Assembly (NCBI RefSeq): GCF_900114535.1
Contig: NZ_FOTK01000009.1
Span: 121,858 to 185,857 of the forward strand
Length of the DNA: 64,000 nt
Source: Methylobacterium pseudosasicola
Lineage (GTDB): Bacteria > Pseudomonadota > Alphaproteobacteria > Rhizobiales > Beijerinckiaceae
Direction of reading: 5' to 3'
Shown: piece after piece, positions 45,481 through 54,447 of the stretch
How the letters are laid out: every line of letters starts with the position of its first letter
Numbering within the stretch: the stretch's first letter is position 1
Translations under genes and position numbers: made by a program
The notes under the pieces: generated by a model
The model's input: the letters and a program-made list of their open reading frames with translations, nothing else
Databases searched by the model: none
Told to the model about the DNA's origin: nothing

Positions 45481-46188
45481 TCAATCCACTGCCAGCCGAT
45501 AGCCGACCCCCCGCACCGTCTGCAGGAAGACCGGGTTGGCCGGGTCGACCTCGGTCTTGCGGCGCAGGCGGTTGATCTGCACGTCGACCGTGCGCTCCGC
45601 GGCGAGGCCTCCGGGCCCGGCGAGCTGCTCGCGCTCGACATTGGCGCCCCCGGCCGCGGCCAGGATCGTCAGGATCTCGCGCTCCCGGTCGGTGATGCGA
45701 ATCAGCGCGTCGTCCCGGCGCAACTCGCCCCGGTCGATGCGGAACGCGAACGGCCCGAAGGTTACGGTCTCGGCCGCGATCTCACGCGCCGGCACGCCGC
45801 GCTTGATGATGTTGCTGAGCCGCAGGGTCAGCTCCCGGGGCTCGAACGGCTTGGGCAGGTAATCGTCCGCCCCGATCTCCAGGCCCATCACCCGGTCGTT
45901 GGGGTTGGAGCGGGCGGTGAGCATCAGGATCGGCACCCGGGAGGTCTCGCGGACGCTGCGGGCGTAGTCGAAGCCGTTCTCGCCGGGCATCATCACGTCG
46001 AGCACCATCGCGTCGAACACGACGCTCTGGGCCCGAGCCCGGGCCTCGGCGGCGCTGGCCGCCACGGTGACGCGGAACCCCTGGTCGGTCAGGTAGCGGG
46101 CGAGCAGCTCGCGCAGGCGGCGGTCGTCGTCGACGACGAGGACGTGCGGCGCCGTATCGGGCAATTCGGCCCGGGGGGCGGGCGTCAC
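45481..46188 (-). CDS. petR: OmpR-type response regulator, PetR-like
   Basis: 235 aa. Receiver domain: HVLVVDDDRRLRELLARYLT, phospho-Asp in AMVLDVMMPGENGFDY, TAR switch Thr, LPKPFEPREL Lys. The winged-helix output domain (~145-235) has RREILTILAA-like ITDREREILTILAAAGG, ERTVDVQINRLRRKTEVDPA and GVGYRLAVD. It overlaps the upstream MarR gene by 4 bp (ATGA). The MarR-plus-RR pair matches petP-petR of Rhodobacter, described as needed for cytochrome bc1 expression. No histidine kinase is adjacent. Confidence 0.88.
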   Translation of the reverse strand: MTPAPRAELPDTAPHVLVVDDDRRLRELLARYLTDQGFRVTVAASAAEARARAQSVVFDAMVLDVMMPGENGFDYARSVRETSRVPILMLTARSNPNDRVMGLEIGADDYLPKPFEPRELTLRLSNIIKRGVPAREIAAETVTFGPFAFRIDRGELRRDDALIRITDREREILTILAAAGGANVEREQLAGPGGLAAERTVDVQINRLRRKTEVDPANPVFLQTVRGVGYRLAVD

Positions 46189-46805
46189 GCGCCGGCACCC
46201 GCGGCGGATCCGCGCCGGGCCATCAGGCGCCGCACCGCCGCCCGGTCCTCCGGCTCGATCATCGCCATCAAGAAATCCTCCGGGGAGCCCAGCGCATCCG
46301 GCGCGGCGAGCGCCCGGGCGAGGCGCCGGGCCTGGACCCGGGTGAGGTCGGCGGCCAGCTCCGCGCCGGATTGCGTGCAGTAGAGCAGGCGCTGGCGTCG
46401 GTCGCTCGGGCCGGGCTTCTGGGCGACGTAGCCCTGCCCGATCAGGTCCTTCAAGACCCGGTTGAGGCTCTGCTTGGTGATCCGCAGGATGTCGAGCAGC
46501 TCCGCGATGGTCAGCCCCGGATAGCGGTCGACGAAGTGCAGCACCCGGTGGTGCGCCCGGCCGAAGCCGTAGGCGGCCAGGATCCGGTCGGGATCGCCGA
46601 CGAAGTCGCGGTAGGCGAAGAACAGGAGCTCGATCAGGTCGTCGCTGCCCAGCGCCTGCGCCGGGTCCGCCGCGCGGGAGGCCGGTGCGGGGCCGGAAGA
46701 GAGGCCGGTTGCGACGGCGCCGTCGCGCTGTGCCGATGAGGTCACGGGGGGCAGACCGTCACGTGGGGACCGTCCGGATGGCAAGAAGGTCAGTCCGGCT
46801 GACAT
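46185..46805 (-). CDS. petP: MarR-family regulator, PetP-like
   Basis: 206 aa from ATG 46805 (MSAGLTFLPSGRSPRDG); the first ~50 residues are low-complexity and the start may be further in. The MarR winged helix includes FGRAHHRVLHFVDRYPGLTI, AELLDILRITKQSLNRVLKD, LIGQGYVAQKPGPSDRRQRL. The DRR wing is intact. Gene overlap ATGA with petR shows coupling. By analogy with Rhodobacter PetP, it should act with PetR in respiratory gene control. Confidence 0.85.
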   Translation of the reverse strand: MSAGLTFLPSGRSPRDGLPPVTSSAQRDGAVATGLSSGPAPASRAADPAQALGSDDLIELLFFAYRDFVGDPDRILAAYGFGRAHHRVLHFVDRYPGLTIAELLDILRITKQSLNRVLKDLIGQGYVAQKPGPSDRRQRLLYCTQSGAELAADLTRVQARRLARALAAPDALGSPEDFLMAMIEPEDRAAVRRLMARRGSAAGAGA

Positions 46806-46938
46806 GTCTCAGCGCCGCCCGGGAGCGTCAAGCCCGGGGGCCCCCGCGGGCGAGACAGCTGCCCGCGACCCATCCCGGACTTGCCGGCCGCCGCGCCGGG
46901 TCCGATACCGGGCCGGTCGAAGGCCGAAGGGACACAGC

Positions 46939-48303
46939 ATGAGCGATGCCGACGCACGGGCCCGCCGCCTCTGGATCCGCGATCCGCTTGCGATCCTGGC
47001 CGAGGAGGCCGGGGGCGGCATCGTGGTGGCGGGCAGCCGGATCGTCGAGCGCGTCGCCGCAGGCGCCCGGCCGGCCGAGCCGGTGGACGAGACCTTCGAC
47101 GCCTCGCGCCACGTCGTCATCCCGGGCCTCATCAACACCCATCACCACGCCTTCCAGACCCTGACGCGGGCGCACCCGATCGCGATCAACAAGCCGCTAT
47201 TTCCGTGGCTGAAGGCGCTCTACACGGTCTGGGGCCGGATCACCCCGGAGGCGTTCCGGCTCGCCACCCGGGTGGCCTATACCGAGCTTCTGCTCTCCGG
47301 CTGCACCACGGCGGGGGACCACCATTACCTGTTCCCGAAGGGGCTGGAGCGGTCGGTCGACATCCAGGTCGAGGAGGCTAGGAACCTCGGGATCCGCGCC
47401 GCCATCACCCGCGGCTCGATGAGCCTGTCCGACCGGGAGGGCGGCCTGCCCCCCGAGACGCTGACGCAGGACGACGACACGATTCTTTCGGACTGCGAAC
47501 GGGTGCTGAACCTGTTCCACGACCCCGCCCCCGGGGCGATGGTGCAGGTCGGGCTCGCGCCCTGCTCGCCGTTCGCGGTGACGAAGCGGCTGATGCGCGA
47601 GAGCGCTGACCTCGCCGCCCGGCACGGCTGCCGCCTGCACACCCATCTCGGCGAGACCCTGGACGAGGACCAATACTGCCTGTCGATGTTCGGCTGCCGC
47701 CCGGTGGATTACCTGGAGGAGGTCGGCTGGATGAGCGACCGGGTCTGGCTCGCCCACGGCATCCATTTCAACGATGCCGAGGTCGCCCGGCTCGGCAAGG
47801 CCGGGGTCGGCGTGTGCCATTGCCCGACCTCGAACATGACCCTGGCGTCCGGCCATTGCCGCACCTGCGAGCTGGAGGCGGCGGGCTCCCCAGTGGGCCT
47901 CGGCGTCGACGGCTCGGCCTCCAACGACAGCTCGAACCTGATGGAGGGGGTGCGCCACGCGCTGATGCTGAACCGGCTCACATACGGAGCCGAGACCGTC
48001 ACCCATCTCGACGCCCTGCGCTGGGCCACCGAGGGCTCGGCCGCCTGCCTCGGCCGCGCCGATATCGGCCGGATCGAGCCGGGCCGCGAGGCCGACCTCG
48101 CCCTGTTCACCCTGGACGAACTGCGCTTCTCCGGCGCCCACGACCCGCTCGCCGCCCTGGTCCTGTGCGGCGCGACCCGGGCCGATCGGGTGATGGTTGC
48201 CGGGCACTGGCGGGTGATCGACGGCCAGCCGCTGGGGGTCGATACGCGGCGCCTGCGGGAAGACCATTCGCGGCTGGCGCGGGCGCTGTTCGGGGTGGGG
48301 TGA
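46939..48303 (+). CDS. 8-oxoguanine deaminase / amidohydrolase
   Basis: 454 aa, start ATG 46939 (MSDADARARRLWIRDPLAIL). Metal-dependent amidohydrolase of the cytosine/guanine deaminase group. Zn ligands are in LINTHHHAFQTLTRAHPI, the later LHTHLGETLDEDQY, WLAHGIHFNDAE and the VDGSASNDSSNLM Asp. WIRDPLAILAE at the N-terminus and CPTSNMTLASGHC are typical of 8-oxoguanine deaminases (TrzN/AtzA relatives), which remove the amino group of 8-oxoguanine to give urate. The exact substrate, 8-oxoguanine or another purine, is inferred from homology. Confidence 0.87.
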   Translation: MSDADARARRLWIRDPLAILAEEAGGGIVVAGSRIVERVAAGARPAEPVDETFDASRHVVIPGLINTHHHAFQTLTRAHPIAINKPLFPWLKALYTVWGRITPEAFRLATRVAYTELLLSGCTTAGDHHYLFPKGLERSVDIQVEEARNLGIRAAITRGSMSLSDREGGLPPETLTQDDDTILSDCERVLNLFHDPAPGAMVQVGLAPCSPFAVTKRLMRESADLAARHGCRLHTHLGETLDEDQYCLSMFGCRPVDYLEEVGWMSDRVWLAHGIHFNDAEVARLGKAGVGVCHCPTSNMTLASGHCRTCELEAAGSPVGLGVDGSASNDSSNLMEGVRHALMLNRLTYGAETVTHLDALRWATEGSAACLGRADIGRIEPGREADLALFTLDELRFSGAHDPLAALVLCGATRADRVMVAGHWRVIDGQPLGVDTRRLREDHSRLARALFGVG

Positions 48304-48413
48304 GGCTCGAAAGTTTTGGATTCAAAAGGTCCGAGATCCAGCCCTTTCAAGGTGTTTGAGCTGGATGCAGAGACCCTGTTCCATGTTTGTAACGTATTGA
48401 AAGAGAAGCATAT

Positions 48414-48530
48414 TTCCCCTCTCCCTTGTGGGGAGGGGTCAGGGGTGGGGGTGGTGCAGGATCGAACGTCACGGTGCCTTCTGCACCACCCCCACCTCCA
48501 ACTCCTCCCCACAAGGGGGAGGAGAGCGCG
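48414..48530. repeat. Family D long palindromic repeat, copy at 48.4 kb
   Basis: TTCCCCTCTCCCTTGTGGGG, AGGGGTCAGGGGTGGGGGTG, then GTGCCTTCTGCACCACCCCC, ACCTCCAACTCCTCCCCACA, AGGGGGAGGAGAGCGCG. The right arm is base-for-base that of 24934-25054 over more than 40 bases. Region 48304-48686 has no gene. Confidence 0.88.
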
Positions 48531-48565
48531 TCTGGTCGTTCCGGCACTTCCGGAAACACCTTGAA

Positions 48566-48612
48566 AGGGCTAGGTCCAAGACCTTTTGCGGGTGCAGGGT
48601 GGAACCCTGCCC
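48566..48612. repeat. Family A repeat, inverted orientation
   Basis: GGTCCAAGACCTTTTGCGGG, TGCAGGGTGGAACCCTGCC. It is the complement of the right half seen at 43169, degenerate in the loop. A related fragment, TTTTGGATTCAAAAGGTCCG, is at 48312-48331 on the other side of the family D copy. Confidence 0.65.
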
Positions 48613-48686
48613 GGTCTCGGTGAGACTTGAAGGCTGAATTTCGTAAGCGTTGCTACGAAGCTGCGCCGAGGTTGGGGAGGCCGCCC

Positions 48687-48866
48687 ATGACGATCGCCAC
48701 TCGCTTCAGCGGAGAATCCGAACCCGATACCGACCGCGCCGAGAAGGCTGCGGCCGAGGGACCAAACTTCATCACCCAGACCCTGGGCCAACCGGCAGGC
48801 GTCGAAGACGTGGCGGTGGAGTTTCCCCACACGCGCGACCTCGCTCAAGGCGCTGATTTCGACTGA
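48687..48866 (+). CDS. Small acidic hypothetical protein (59 aa)
   Basis: ATG 48687 (MTIATRFSGESEPDTDRAEK) preceded by GGGGAGG 7 nt upstream, a good ribosome site. Acidic, no helix or signal. Ends RDLAQGADFD. No family recognised. Supporting a real gene: the ribosome site and GC3 bias; against: short length and repeat-rich surroundings. Confidence 0.45.
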   Translation: MTIATRFSGESEPDTDRAEKAAAEGPNFITQTLGQPAGVEDVAVEFPHTRDLAQGADFD

Positions 48867-49001
48867 TGTTTCTGCTCATCGCGAGGCCTCATGAGGGCCT
48901 TCTCAGTAAACCGAGCCAGCTCAGCTGAAAAAGTGTGCCTTGAAGCGGTAACCCAGTCCTTCTGCATGGAAGGGGCTACCGGATTCACACCTCGCTGAAT
49001 G

Positions 49002-49045
49002 AGGCGCAGGTCCCCTCTCCCGCACGGGAGAGGGGACCTGCGCCT
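49002..49045. repeat. Perfect 21-bp-arm palindrome after fhs
   Basis: Arms 49002-49022 and 49025-49045 (AGGCGCAGGTCCCCTCTCCC-G) are exact complements with only 2 nt between. It lies 58 bp beyond the fhs stop. No T-run. It resembles the element at 6838-6879. Confidence 0.8.
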
Positions 49046-49102
49046 ACACGAACCGGTGTGTGAACATCATTGCCCGCAGAGGCGCAGCCCGAGCGTTTCC
49101 GC

Positions 49103-50776
49103 TCAGAACAATCCGTCGATCTGCCCGTCGGCATCGAGGCGGATCGTGTCGGCGGCGGGCACCCGGGGGAGGCCCGGCATGGTCATGATCTCTCCGCAGA
49201 TCGCCACCACGAAGCCGGCGCCCGCCGAGAGGCGGACGTCGCGCACGCCGACCACGTGGCCCTCGGGGGCGCCCATCAGGCTCGGGTCGGTGGAGAACGA
49301 GTACTGGGTCTTGGCCATGCAGATCGGCAGGTGGCCGTAGCCGTCCTTCTCGAAGGTGGCGAGCTTGCCCGCGGCCTTGGTCTCGATCTGGATGTCGGCG
49401 GCGCCGTACAGCTTGGTGGCGATCGCCCGGATCTTTTCCGTAAGCGGCGCCTCGGTCTCGTAGGCGTAGCGGAGCGGGGCCGGCTCCGAGGCGGCGAGCT
49501 GCACCACGGCCCGGGCCAGATCCTCAGCGCCGGCGCCGCCCTCGGCCCAGTGGCGGCAGGTGATCGCCTCGACGTCGAGGCGCTCGCGGCACAGCTCCTT
49601 GAGCCGGGCGTGCTCGGCATCGGTATCGGCGTAGAAGTGGTTGACCGCCACCACCACGGGCAGACCGAAGCCGCGCAGGTTGGTCACGTGCCGGGCGAGG
49701 TTGGCAAACCCCTTCTCCAGGGCGCCGATATTCTCGGAGCCGAGGCTCTTCTTGTCGACGCCGCCATGCATCTTGAGCGCGCGGATCGTGGCCACCACCA
49801 CGACCGCCGAGGGGGTGAGGCCCGCCTGCCGGCACTTGATGTCCAGGAACTTTTCCGCGCCGAGATCGGCGCCGAACCCGGCCTCGGTCACGGTGTAGTC
49901 GGCGAGCCGCAGGCCGGCCCGGGTGGCGATCACCGAGTTGCAGCCATGAGCGATGTTGGCGAAGGGGCCGCCATGGATCAGGGCCGGATTGCCCTCCAGC
50001 GTCTGCACCAGGTTCGGCTGCAGGGCATCCTTGAGCAGCACCGTCATGGCGCCGGTGGCCTTCACGTCCTTGAGGGTGACGAGCTTGCGGTCGCGGGTCT
50101 CGGCAATGACGATCCGGCCGAGGCGCTCCTCCAGGTCGGCCAAGTCCTTGGCGAGGCAGAACACCGCCATCACCTCGGAGGCGACCGTGATGTCGAACCC
50201 GTCTTCCCGAGGAAAGCCGTTGGCGACGCCGCCCAGCGACTGGGTGATCTGGCGCAGGGCCCGGTCGTTCATGTCCACCACCCGGCGCCAGTGGATGCGG
50301 CGCACGTCGATGTTGAGCTCGTTGGCCCAGTAGACGTGGTTGTCGATCAGCGCCGCCGCGAGGCTGTGGGCCGAGGTGATGGCGTGGAAGTCGCCGGTGA
50401 AGTGCAGGTTGATCTGCTCCATCGGCACGACCTGCGCCTTGCCGCCGCCGGCCGCCCCGCCCTTCATGCCGAAGCAGGGGCCGAGCGACGGCTCGCGCAG
50501 GCAGATCATGGTTTTCTCGCCGATGCGGTTCAGCGCGTCGCCGAGGCCCACCGTGGTGGTGGTCTTGCCCTCGCCCGCGGGCGTCGGGGAGATCGCCGTC
50601 ACCAGCACGAGCTTGCCGGGCGCCTTGCCCTCCAGCCCGGCGATGTAGCCGTGGTCGAGCTTGGCGATGTGCTTGCCGTAATTATGCAGCGCCGAATCCG
50701 GGATGCCGAGCTTCTCGGCGACCTGCGCGATCGGCTTGAGCGTCGCCGCGCGGGCGATCTCGATATCTGAGGGCAT
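49103..50776 (-). CDS. fhs: Formate-tetrahydrofolate ligase
   Basis: 557 aa. ATP-dependent enzyme joining formate to tetrahydrofolate to give 10-formyl-THF; in methylotrophs (ftfL) it feeds one-carbon units into the serine cycle. P-loop [18 protein letters not shown] (~residue 66), [53 protein letters not shown] and [10 protein letters not shown] are all family signatures. Start ATG 50776 has the ribosome site GGAGGAA 7 nt upstream; a longer frame to 50893 is unlikely. Monocistronic, ending before a perfect palindrome. Confidence 0.97.
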   Translation of the reverse strand: MPSDIEIARAATLKPIAQVAEKLGIPDSALHNYGKHIAKLDHGYIAGLEGKAPGKLVLVTAISPTPAGEGKTTTTVGLGDALNRIGEKTMICLREPSLGPCFGMKGGAAGGGKAQVVPMEQINLHFTGDFHAITSAHSLAAALIDNHVYWANELNIDVRRIHWRRVVDMNDRALRQITQSLGGVANGFPREDGFDITVASEVMAVFCLAKDLADLEERLGRIVIAETRDRKLVTLKDVKATGAMTVLLKDALQPNLVQTLEGNPALIHGGPFANIAHGCNSVIATRAGLRLADYTVTEAGFGADLGAEKFLDIKCRQAGLTPSAVVVVATIRALKMHGGVDKKSLGSENIGALEKGFANLARHVTNLRGFGLPVVVAVNHFYADTDAEHARLKELCRERLDVEAITCRHWAEGGAGAEDLARAVVQLAASEPAPLRYAYETEAPLTEKIRAIATKLYGAADIQIETKAAGKLATFEKDGYGHLPICMAKTQYSFSTDPSLMGAPEGHVVGVRDVRLSAGAGFVVAICGEIMTMPGLPRVPAADTIRLDADGQIDGLF

Positions 50777-51019
50777 GGGCGTTCCTCCCTGGCTCCGCGG
50801 GCACGGCGCCCGCCCAACCCGCCGACTGTTATCGTGCGGGGATCTTGCGTCGCGGTGTCCCGCCGCGCCGGTCTCGCGCGGACGCGGCCGCACGGCGAGG
50901 CCGCCCGACGAGCAGCGACACCACTGTGCGTCAAACCGGACGAAAACGCCCGTCGATTTTTATGAGCCGGCCGACAAATTAGTCTTGCCGGTTCGGCGAG
51001 GATGCGGCCCGGAGGGTTT

Positions 51020-52888
51020 TCAGCCCCCCGACTTCTTGGCCTTGTCGGCGGCGCCCGGCGCCTCGTGGGGCTGGGGCGCGCCCTTGGGCAGTTCCGGGTT
51101 CTCGGCGTTGTGCGGCACCGCGACCGGGGCCGGCGTGGTCTCGGCGGTGGCGGTGGGCTTCTCGGTGTCGGGCAGGCCGTCCTTGAGCTTCTCGTTGATC
51201 TGCGCGAGATCGTCCGGCTCGGGGTTCAGGTCCTTGGCGTGCTGCCACTGGAACTTGCCCTCGAGGCGCCGGCCCGCCCGCCAATAGGCGTCGCCGAGGT
51301 GGTCGTTGATGGTCGGGTCGCCGGGCTTCAGCTCGACCGCCTTCTCCAGCTCGCGCACCGCGTCGTCCCAGCGGCCGAGGCGGAAATAGGCCCAGCCGAG
51401 GCTGTCCACGATCATGCCGTCCCGGGGGCTGGCATCGGCGGCCTGCTGCAGCAGCCGGAACGCCTCGTCGATGTTGATCTTCTGGTCGACCCAGGAATAG
51501 CCGAGGTAGTTCATCACCTGCGCCTTGGCGGCCGGCTGGCTCGCCGGCACCAGGGACAGGGCCTTCTTCAGGTCGGCCTCGGCCTTCGGCCATTGCTTGG
51601 CGCGCTCGTAGGCGGTGCCGCGGAAGTAGAAGGTGGTCCAGTAGTTCGACAGCGGCCGGTCGCCGATCAGGTCGATGGCGCGGGTATAGGTGGCGGCCGC
51701 CTCCTCGTACTTCTTGCGCGCCCGTTGGACGTTGCCCAGCGCGGTGATCACGTCGATGTCGTCCGGGTGGGCCTTCATGGCCGCGTCGAGATGGGCGAGC
51801 GCCTCGTCGCCCTTGCCCATCTGCTCCAGGTTGAGGCCGATCTGGATGTCGGCGTTGAGCTTGAGCGGCGAAGTCGCGGGGATCTGCGCGTAGGCCTCGT
51901 TGGCCCGCTCGGTCTGCTTCATCCGGTCGAGGGTGTCGGCCAGCGTCAGCCGGGCCAGCGCGTGGTCCGGGGCGAGGTAGAGCGCCAGCCGCAGGTAGAT
52001 CACCGCGGGCAGCTCGTCGCCCTGCGTCGAGCCGGCCGAACCCAGCCCGTACAGCACCTCCGCGGCCCCCTCCTGGGCGGTGCCGATCAGCCGGGTCAGG
52101 GGCTTGCCATCCTTGAGCTTGTCCAGGGCGTCGCGCACCAGCGGGTGGCGGGGCGAGAGCTGATCGAAATCGGAATAGGCCTGGATCGCCAGATCGGTGC
52201 GGCCGAGGGTGGCCTCGAGCCGGGCATAGGCATCGACAATGCGCAGGGTGTTGTGGTCGGCCTCGTAGGCCGCCTTGAGGCGCCGCTCGGCCTCGGCGTT
52301 GTCGCCGATCACCGAGGCGATCAACCCGGCATGGTAGTCCCGGAAGGTGTTGTAGTAGCGCTCGCCCCGGAGCTTGTTGACCGTCTCCAGCGCCTTCTTG
52401 CCGTCCCCCGCCCCGGCATAGGACCAGGCGGTCAGCAGGGTCGCGGTCAGGTCGGTGGCAGCACCCCGGCCGCTGCGGGAAAAATTCTGGCGGGCGGCGG
52501 CCCATTGGCCGGCCTTGATCTGGCGCACCCCGAGGGAGAGGTTGGCCAGCCCGTTGGTGGGATCGCGCGCGATCAGCTTTTCGGCGGCCCGGAACGCGTC
52601 CGGCAGGGCGCCATCAGCGAGCAGCGAGATGAAGGCGCGCTCGACCAGCTCGGCGTTGCGCGGATCGGCCTTGACCGCCTCGCGGTAGAAGCTCGCCGCC
52701 GCCGCCGTGTCCCGGGAGGCGCCGGCGATGTAGGCGGAGAGGAAGTTGCCCTCCAGGGATTCCGCGGGCTCGTATTCCAGCAGCGGGGCCGACTCGCGCG
52801 GTTGGGCGGCCAGGACGGTCTGGGGCAGACCGGCGGCGAGCATCAGGGCGAGCGCCGAGACGCTCCGGCGGGCGCGTGTTGTCATCAT
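51020..52888 (-). CDS. Periplasmic tetratricopeptide-repeat protein
   Basis: 622 aa, start ATG 52888 (or 52885, MTTRARRSVSALALMLAAGL). The signal peptide ends VLAAQ. At least eight TPR units cover ~60-570, for instance GNFLSAYIAGASRDTAAAAS, ALAHLDAAMKAHPDDIDVIT and DAVRELEKAVELKPGDPTIN. The C-terminal ~55 residues are Pro/Thr/Lys-rich. TPR arrays act as protein scaffolds in envelope biogenesis; partners unknown. It is alone on its strand upstream of fhs, so a direct tie to folate metabolism is not evident. Confidence 0.87.
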   Translation of the reverse strand: MMTTRARRSVSALALMLAAGLPQTVLAAQPRESAPLLEYEPAESLEGNFLSAYIAGASRDTAAAASFYREAVKADPRNAELVERAFISLLADGALPDAFRAAEKLIARDPTNGLANLSLGVRQIKAGQWAAARQNFSRSGRGAATDLTATLLTAWSYAGAGDGKKALETVNKLRGERYYNTFRDYHAGLIASVIGDNAEAERRLKAAYEADHNTLRIVDAYARLEATLGRTDLAIQAYSDFDQLSPRHPLVRDALDKLKDGKPLTRLIGTAQEGAAEVLYGLGSAGSTQGDELPAVIYLRLALYLAPDHALARLTLADTLDRMKQTERANEAYAQIPATSPLKLNADIQIGLNLEQMGKGDEALAHLDAAMKAHPDDIDVITALGNVQRARKKYEEAAATYTRAIDLIGDRPLSNYWTTFYFRGTAYERAKQWPKAEADLKKALSLVPASQPAAKAQVMNYLGYSWVDQKINIDEAFRLLQQAADASPRDGMIVDSLGWAYFRLGRWDDAVRELEKAVELKPGDPTINDHLGDAYWRAGRRLEGKFQWQHAKDLNPEPDDLAQINEKLKDGLPDTEKPTATAETTPAPVAVPHNAENPELPKGAPQPHEAPGAADKAKKSGG

Positions 52889-53124
52889 GAACCGATCGCG
52901 GCTCCTGGGCGCCGGCCCGCTGGGGGCCGGGCGCGAGAATGGCGGGGCATCCCCGAAAATCGCTGGGGACACTGGACTCATCCCGCCAGCCCCGCAAGGC
53001 GAAAGGATGGCGCGGGGGGCTGTCGGGGTCAGGCGGGCTTCCTCGGCCGCCCGCCCTTCCGGTCGGACTCGCGCGCTCGCAGGCTTTTGGCATCTGCTGC
53101 GACAACGCTGCCGCCCTTGCCGAA

Positions 53125-53472
53125 CTAGCGGGACAGAATTTTGGTTGGACTCACCGCCGGCAGCGCGTCCGTCAGGAGGCCGTGGATGCTCACATGGATG
53201 TCCAGATCGGCGATCTCGAACGCGGCTCCTCCCGGACAGAGTTCCAGACGGGATAGGGCGTTCACATCGAGATCACGCAGCGGCTCGATGGAGGCGCGCG
53301 GGACGAGAAACCCGCCCTGGTGCTCGGTCATGATCGCCACTGCATCGTAGTCCGGCCAGTAGCGGACGAAGCGTACCCGGAAGCCCCGTTTGGCGTTTTG
53401 GCGACCCTGCTGGACCGCCCGTGCAAACTCCGCTTCAGAAACGACGTGGCCGTCATTCCTCAACTCCTGCAT
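53125..53472 (-). CDS. DUF2442-like small protein
   Basis: 115 aa from ATG 53472 (MQELRNDGHVVSEAEFARAV). The C-terminal ~60 residues (FLVPRASIEPLRDLDVNALS, RLELCPGGAAFEI, ADLDIHVSIHGLLTD) resemble DUF2442, a small domain often next to DUF4160 in toxin-antitoxin-like pairs. No DUF4160 gene is adjacent. The next gene is a divergent DUF3800, 38 bp away. Function unknown; call based on motif resemblance. Confidence 0.65.
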   Translation of the reverse strand: MQELRNDGHVVSEAEFARAVQQGRQNAKRGFRVRFVRYWPDYDAVAIMTEHQGGFLVPRASIEPLRDLDVNALSRLELCPGGAAFEIADLDIHVSIHGLLTDALPAVSPTKILSR

Positions 53473-53510
53473 CGTTGAGACGTGCCCGTCTCCACCGTTA
53501 AGCTCGGGGC

Positions 53511-54188
53511 ATGCACCTCATCTACTTGGATGAATCCGGCAACACCGGCGCCCGCAAGGACCCCGATCAGCCGATTCACCTCATCGCGGCCCTCTGTGTC
53601 CACGAGTCCCGGATTCGCGCGATCGAGATGGCCGTCCGAGAGATCGTGAAGGCCCGCTTCGGCGTCCTGGTTCTGACGGAGGGCTTCGAACTGCATGCCG
53701 CCGACCTGTACGGCGGCAACGGCTTCTTCAAGGGGGGCCGGCCAGACCAACGGATCGGTTGCATCCACGATATCCTGGATGCCCTCGCGACGCACGACGT
53801 GGCGGTCCTGTGGGCGGCCGTGGACAAGATGAAGCTCCATTCCAGCCGCCATCCGCATCGCATGGCGTTCCTGTTCTTGGTCGAGCGCCTGGAAGATTGG
53901 TTGAGTCGCGCCGAGCCGAAACTCGGGCTGCTGGTCGCCGACGAGAACAAGGAAATAGAGCAGAAGCTGATCGACGATCTTGAAATATTCAAGCTGAGCG
54001 GCACCAATATGGGCTGGCGGCCGACTCAGATCAGTTCGATCGTGGACTCGATTCATTTTGTCCAATCGACGAATAACAGGCTTATTCAATGCGTCGATAT
54101 TGTCGCGTATTTTTCACTGAAATATTATCGACAGGAACAGAAGCTGATCCAGGATTTCCGTGCCGCCAGCCTGACAACTGTCCCCTGA
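53511..54188 (+). CDS. DUF3800 domain protein
   Basis: 225 aa. YLDESGNTG at residues 4-12, ELHAADLYGG, then LLVADENKEIEQKL and CVDIVAYFSLKYY are DUF3800 hallmarks; the acidic residues (Asp7, Glu8; Asp in ADEN; Asp in VDIV) are laid out like an RNase H-like nuclease. DUF3800 proteins occur in defence islands and mobile elements. GC of the 3' half (54050-54170) drops well below the surroundings, suggesting acquisition by transfer. Divergent from the DUF2442 gene with 38 bp between starts, so shared control is likely. Confidence 0.83.
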   Translation: MHLIYLDESGNTGARKDPDQPIHLIAALCVHESRIRAIEMAVREIVKARFGVLVLTEGFELHAADLYGGNGFFKGGRPDQRIGCIHDILDALATHDVAVLWAAVDKMKLHSSRHPHRMAFLFLVERLEDWLSRAEPKLGLLVADENKEIEQKLIDDLEIFKLSGTNMGWRPTQISSIVDSIHFVQSTNNRLIQCVDIVAYFSLKYYRQEQKLIQDFRAASLTTVP

Positions 54189-54421
54189 CCGACATGGCGT
54201 GAAGCGCAGCTCGATGCCGCGCCCAGCAAAAAGGCGATCCATCAGATCGGACGAAAGCTCGACGCCCTGACGGTCGGACGGAAAGTGTTTCCCTGATGAG
54301 GGTCAACCGGCGCGCCATCCCGTGGGAGGCGCCGGGGCTCGGTGACCCAAACCCGCTGCCGGCTGATGGCGAAAATATGGGTCCGCCCGCCTGTCCTGTC
54401 AAACGAACAGGGGGCGCGCGA

Positions 54422-54445
54422 GACGGCCGATAGGTATCGGCCGTC
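54422..54445 (-). terminator. Hairpin at the ETF-QO 3' end
   Basis: Perfect 11-bp arms GACGGCCGATA/TATCGGCCGTC with 2-nt loop, 2 bp beyond the ETF-QO stop. No T-run follows, so termination efficiency is uncertain. The interval 54189-54421 shows no gene. Confidence 0.5.
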
Positions 54446-54447
54446 CC

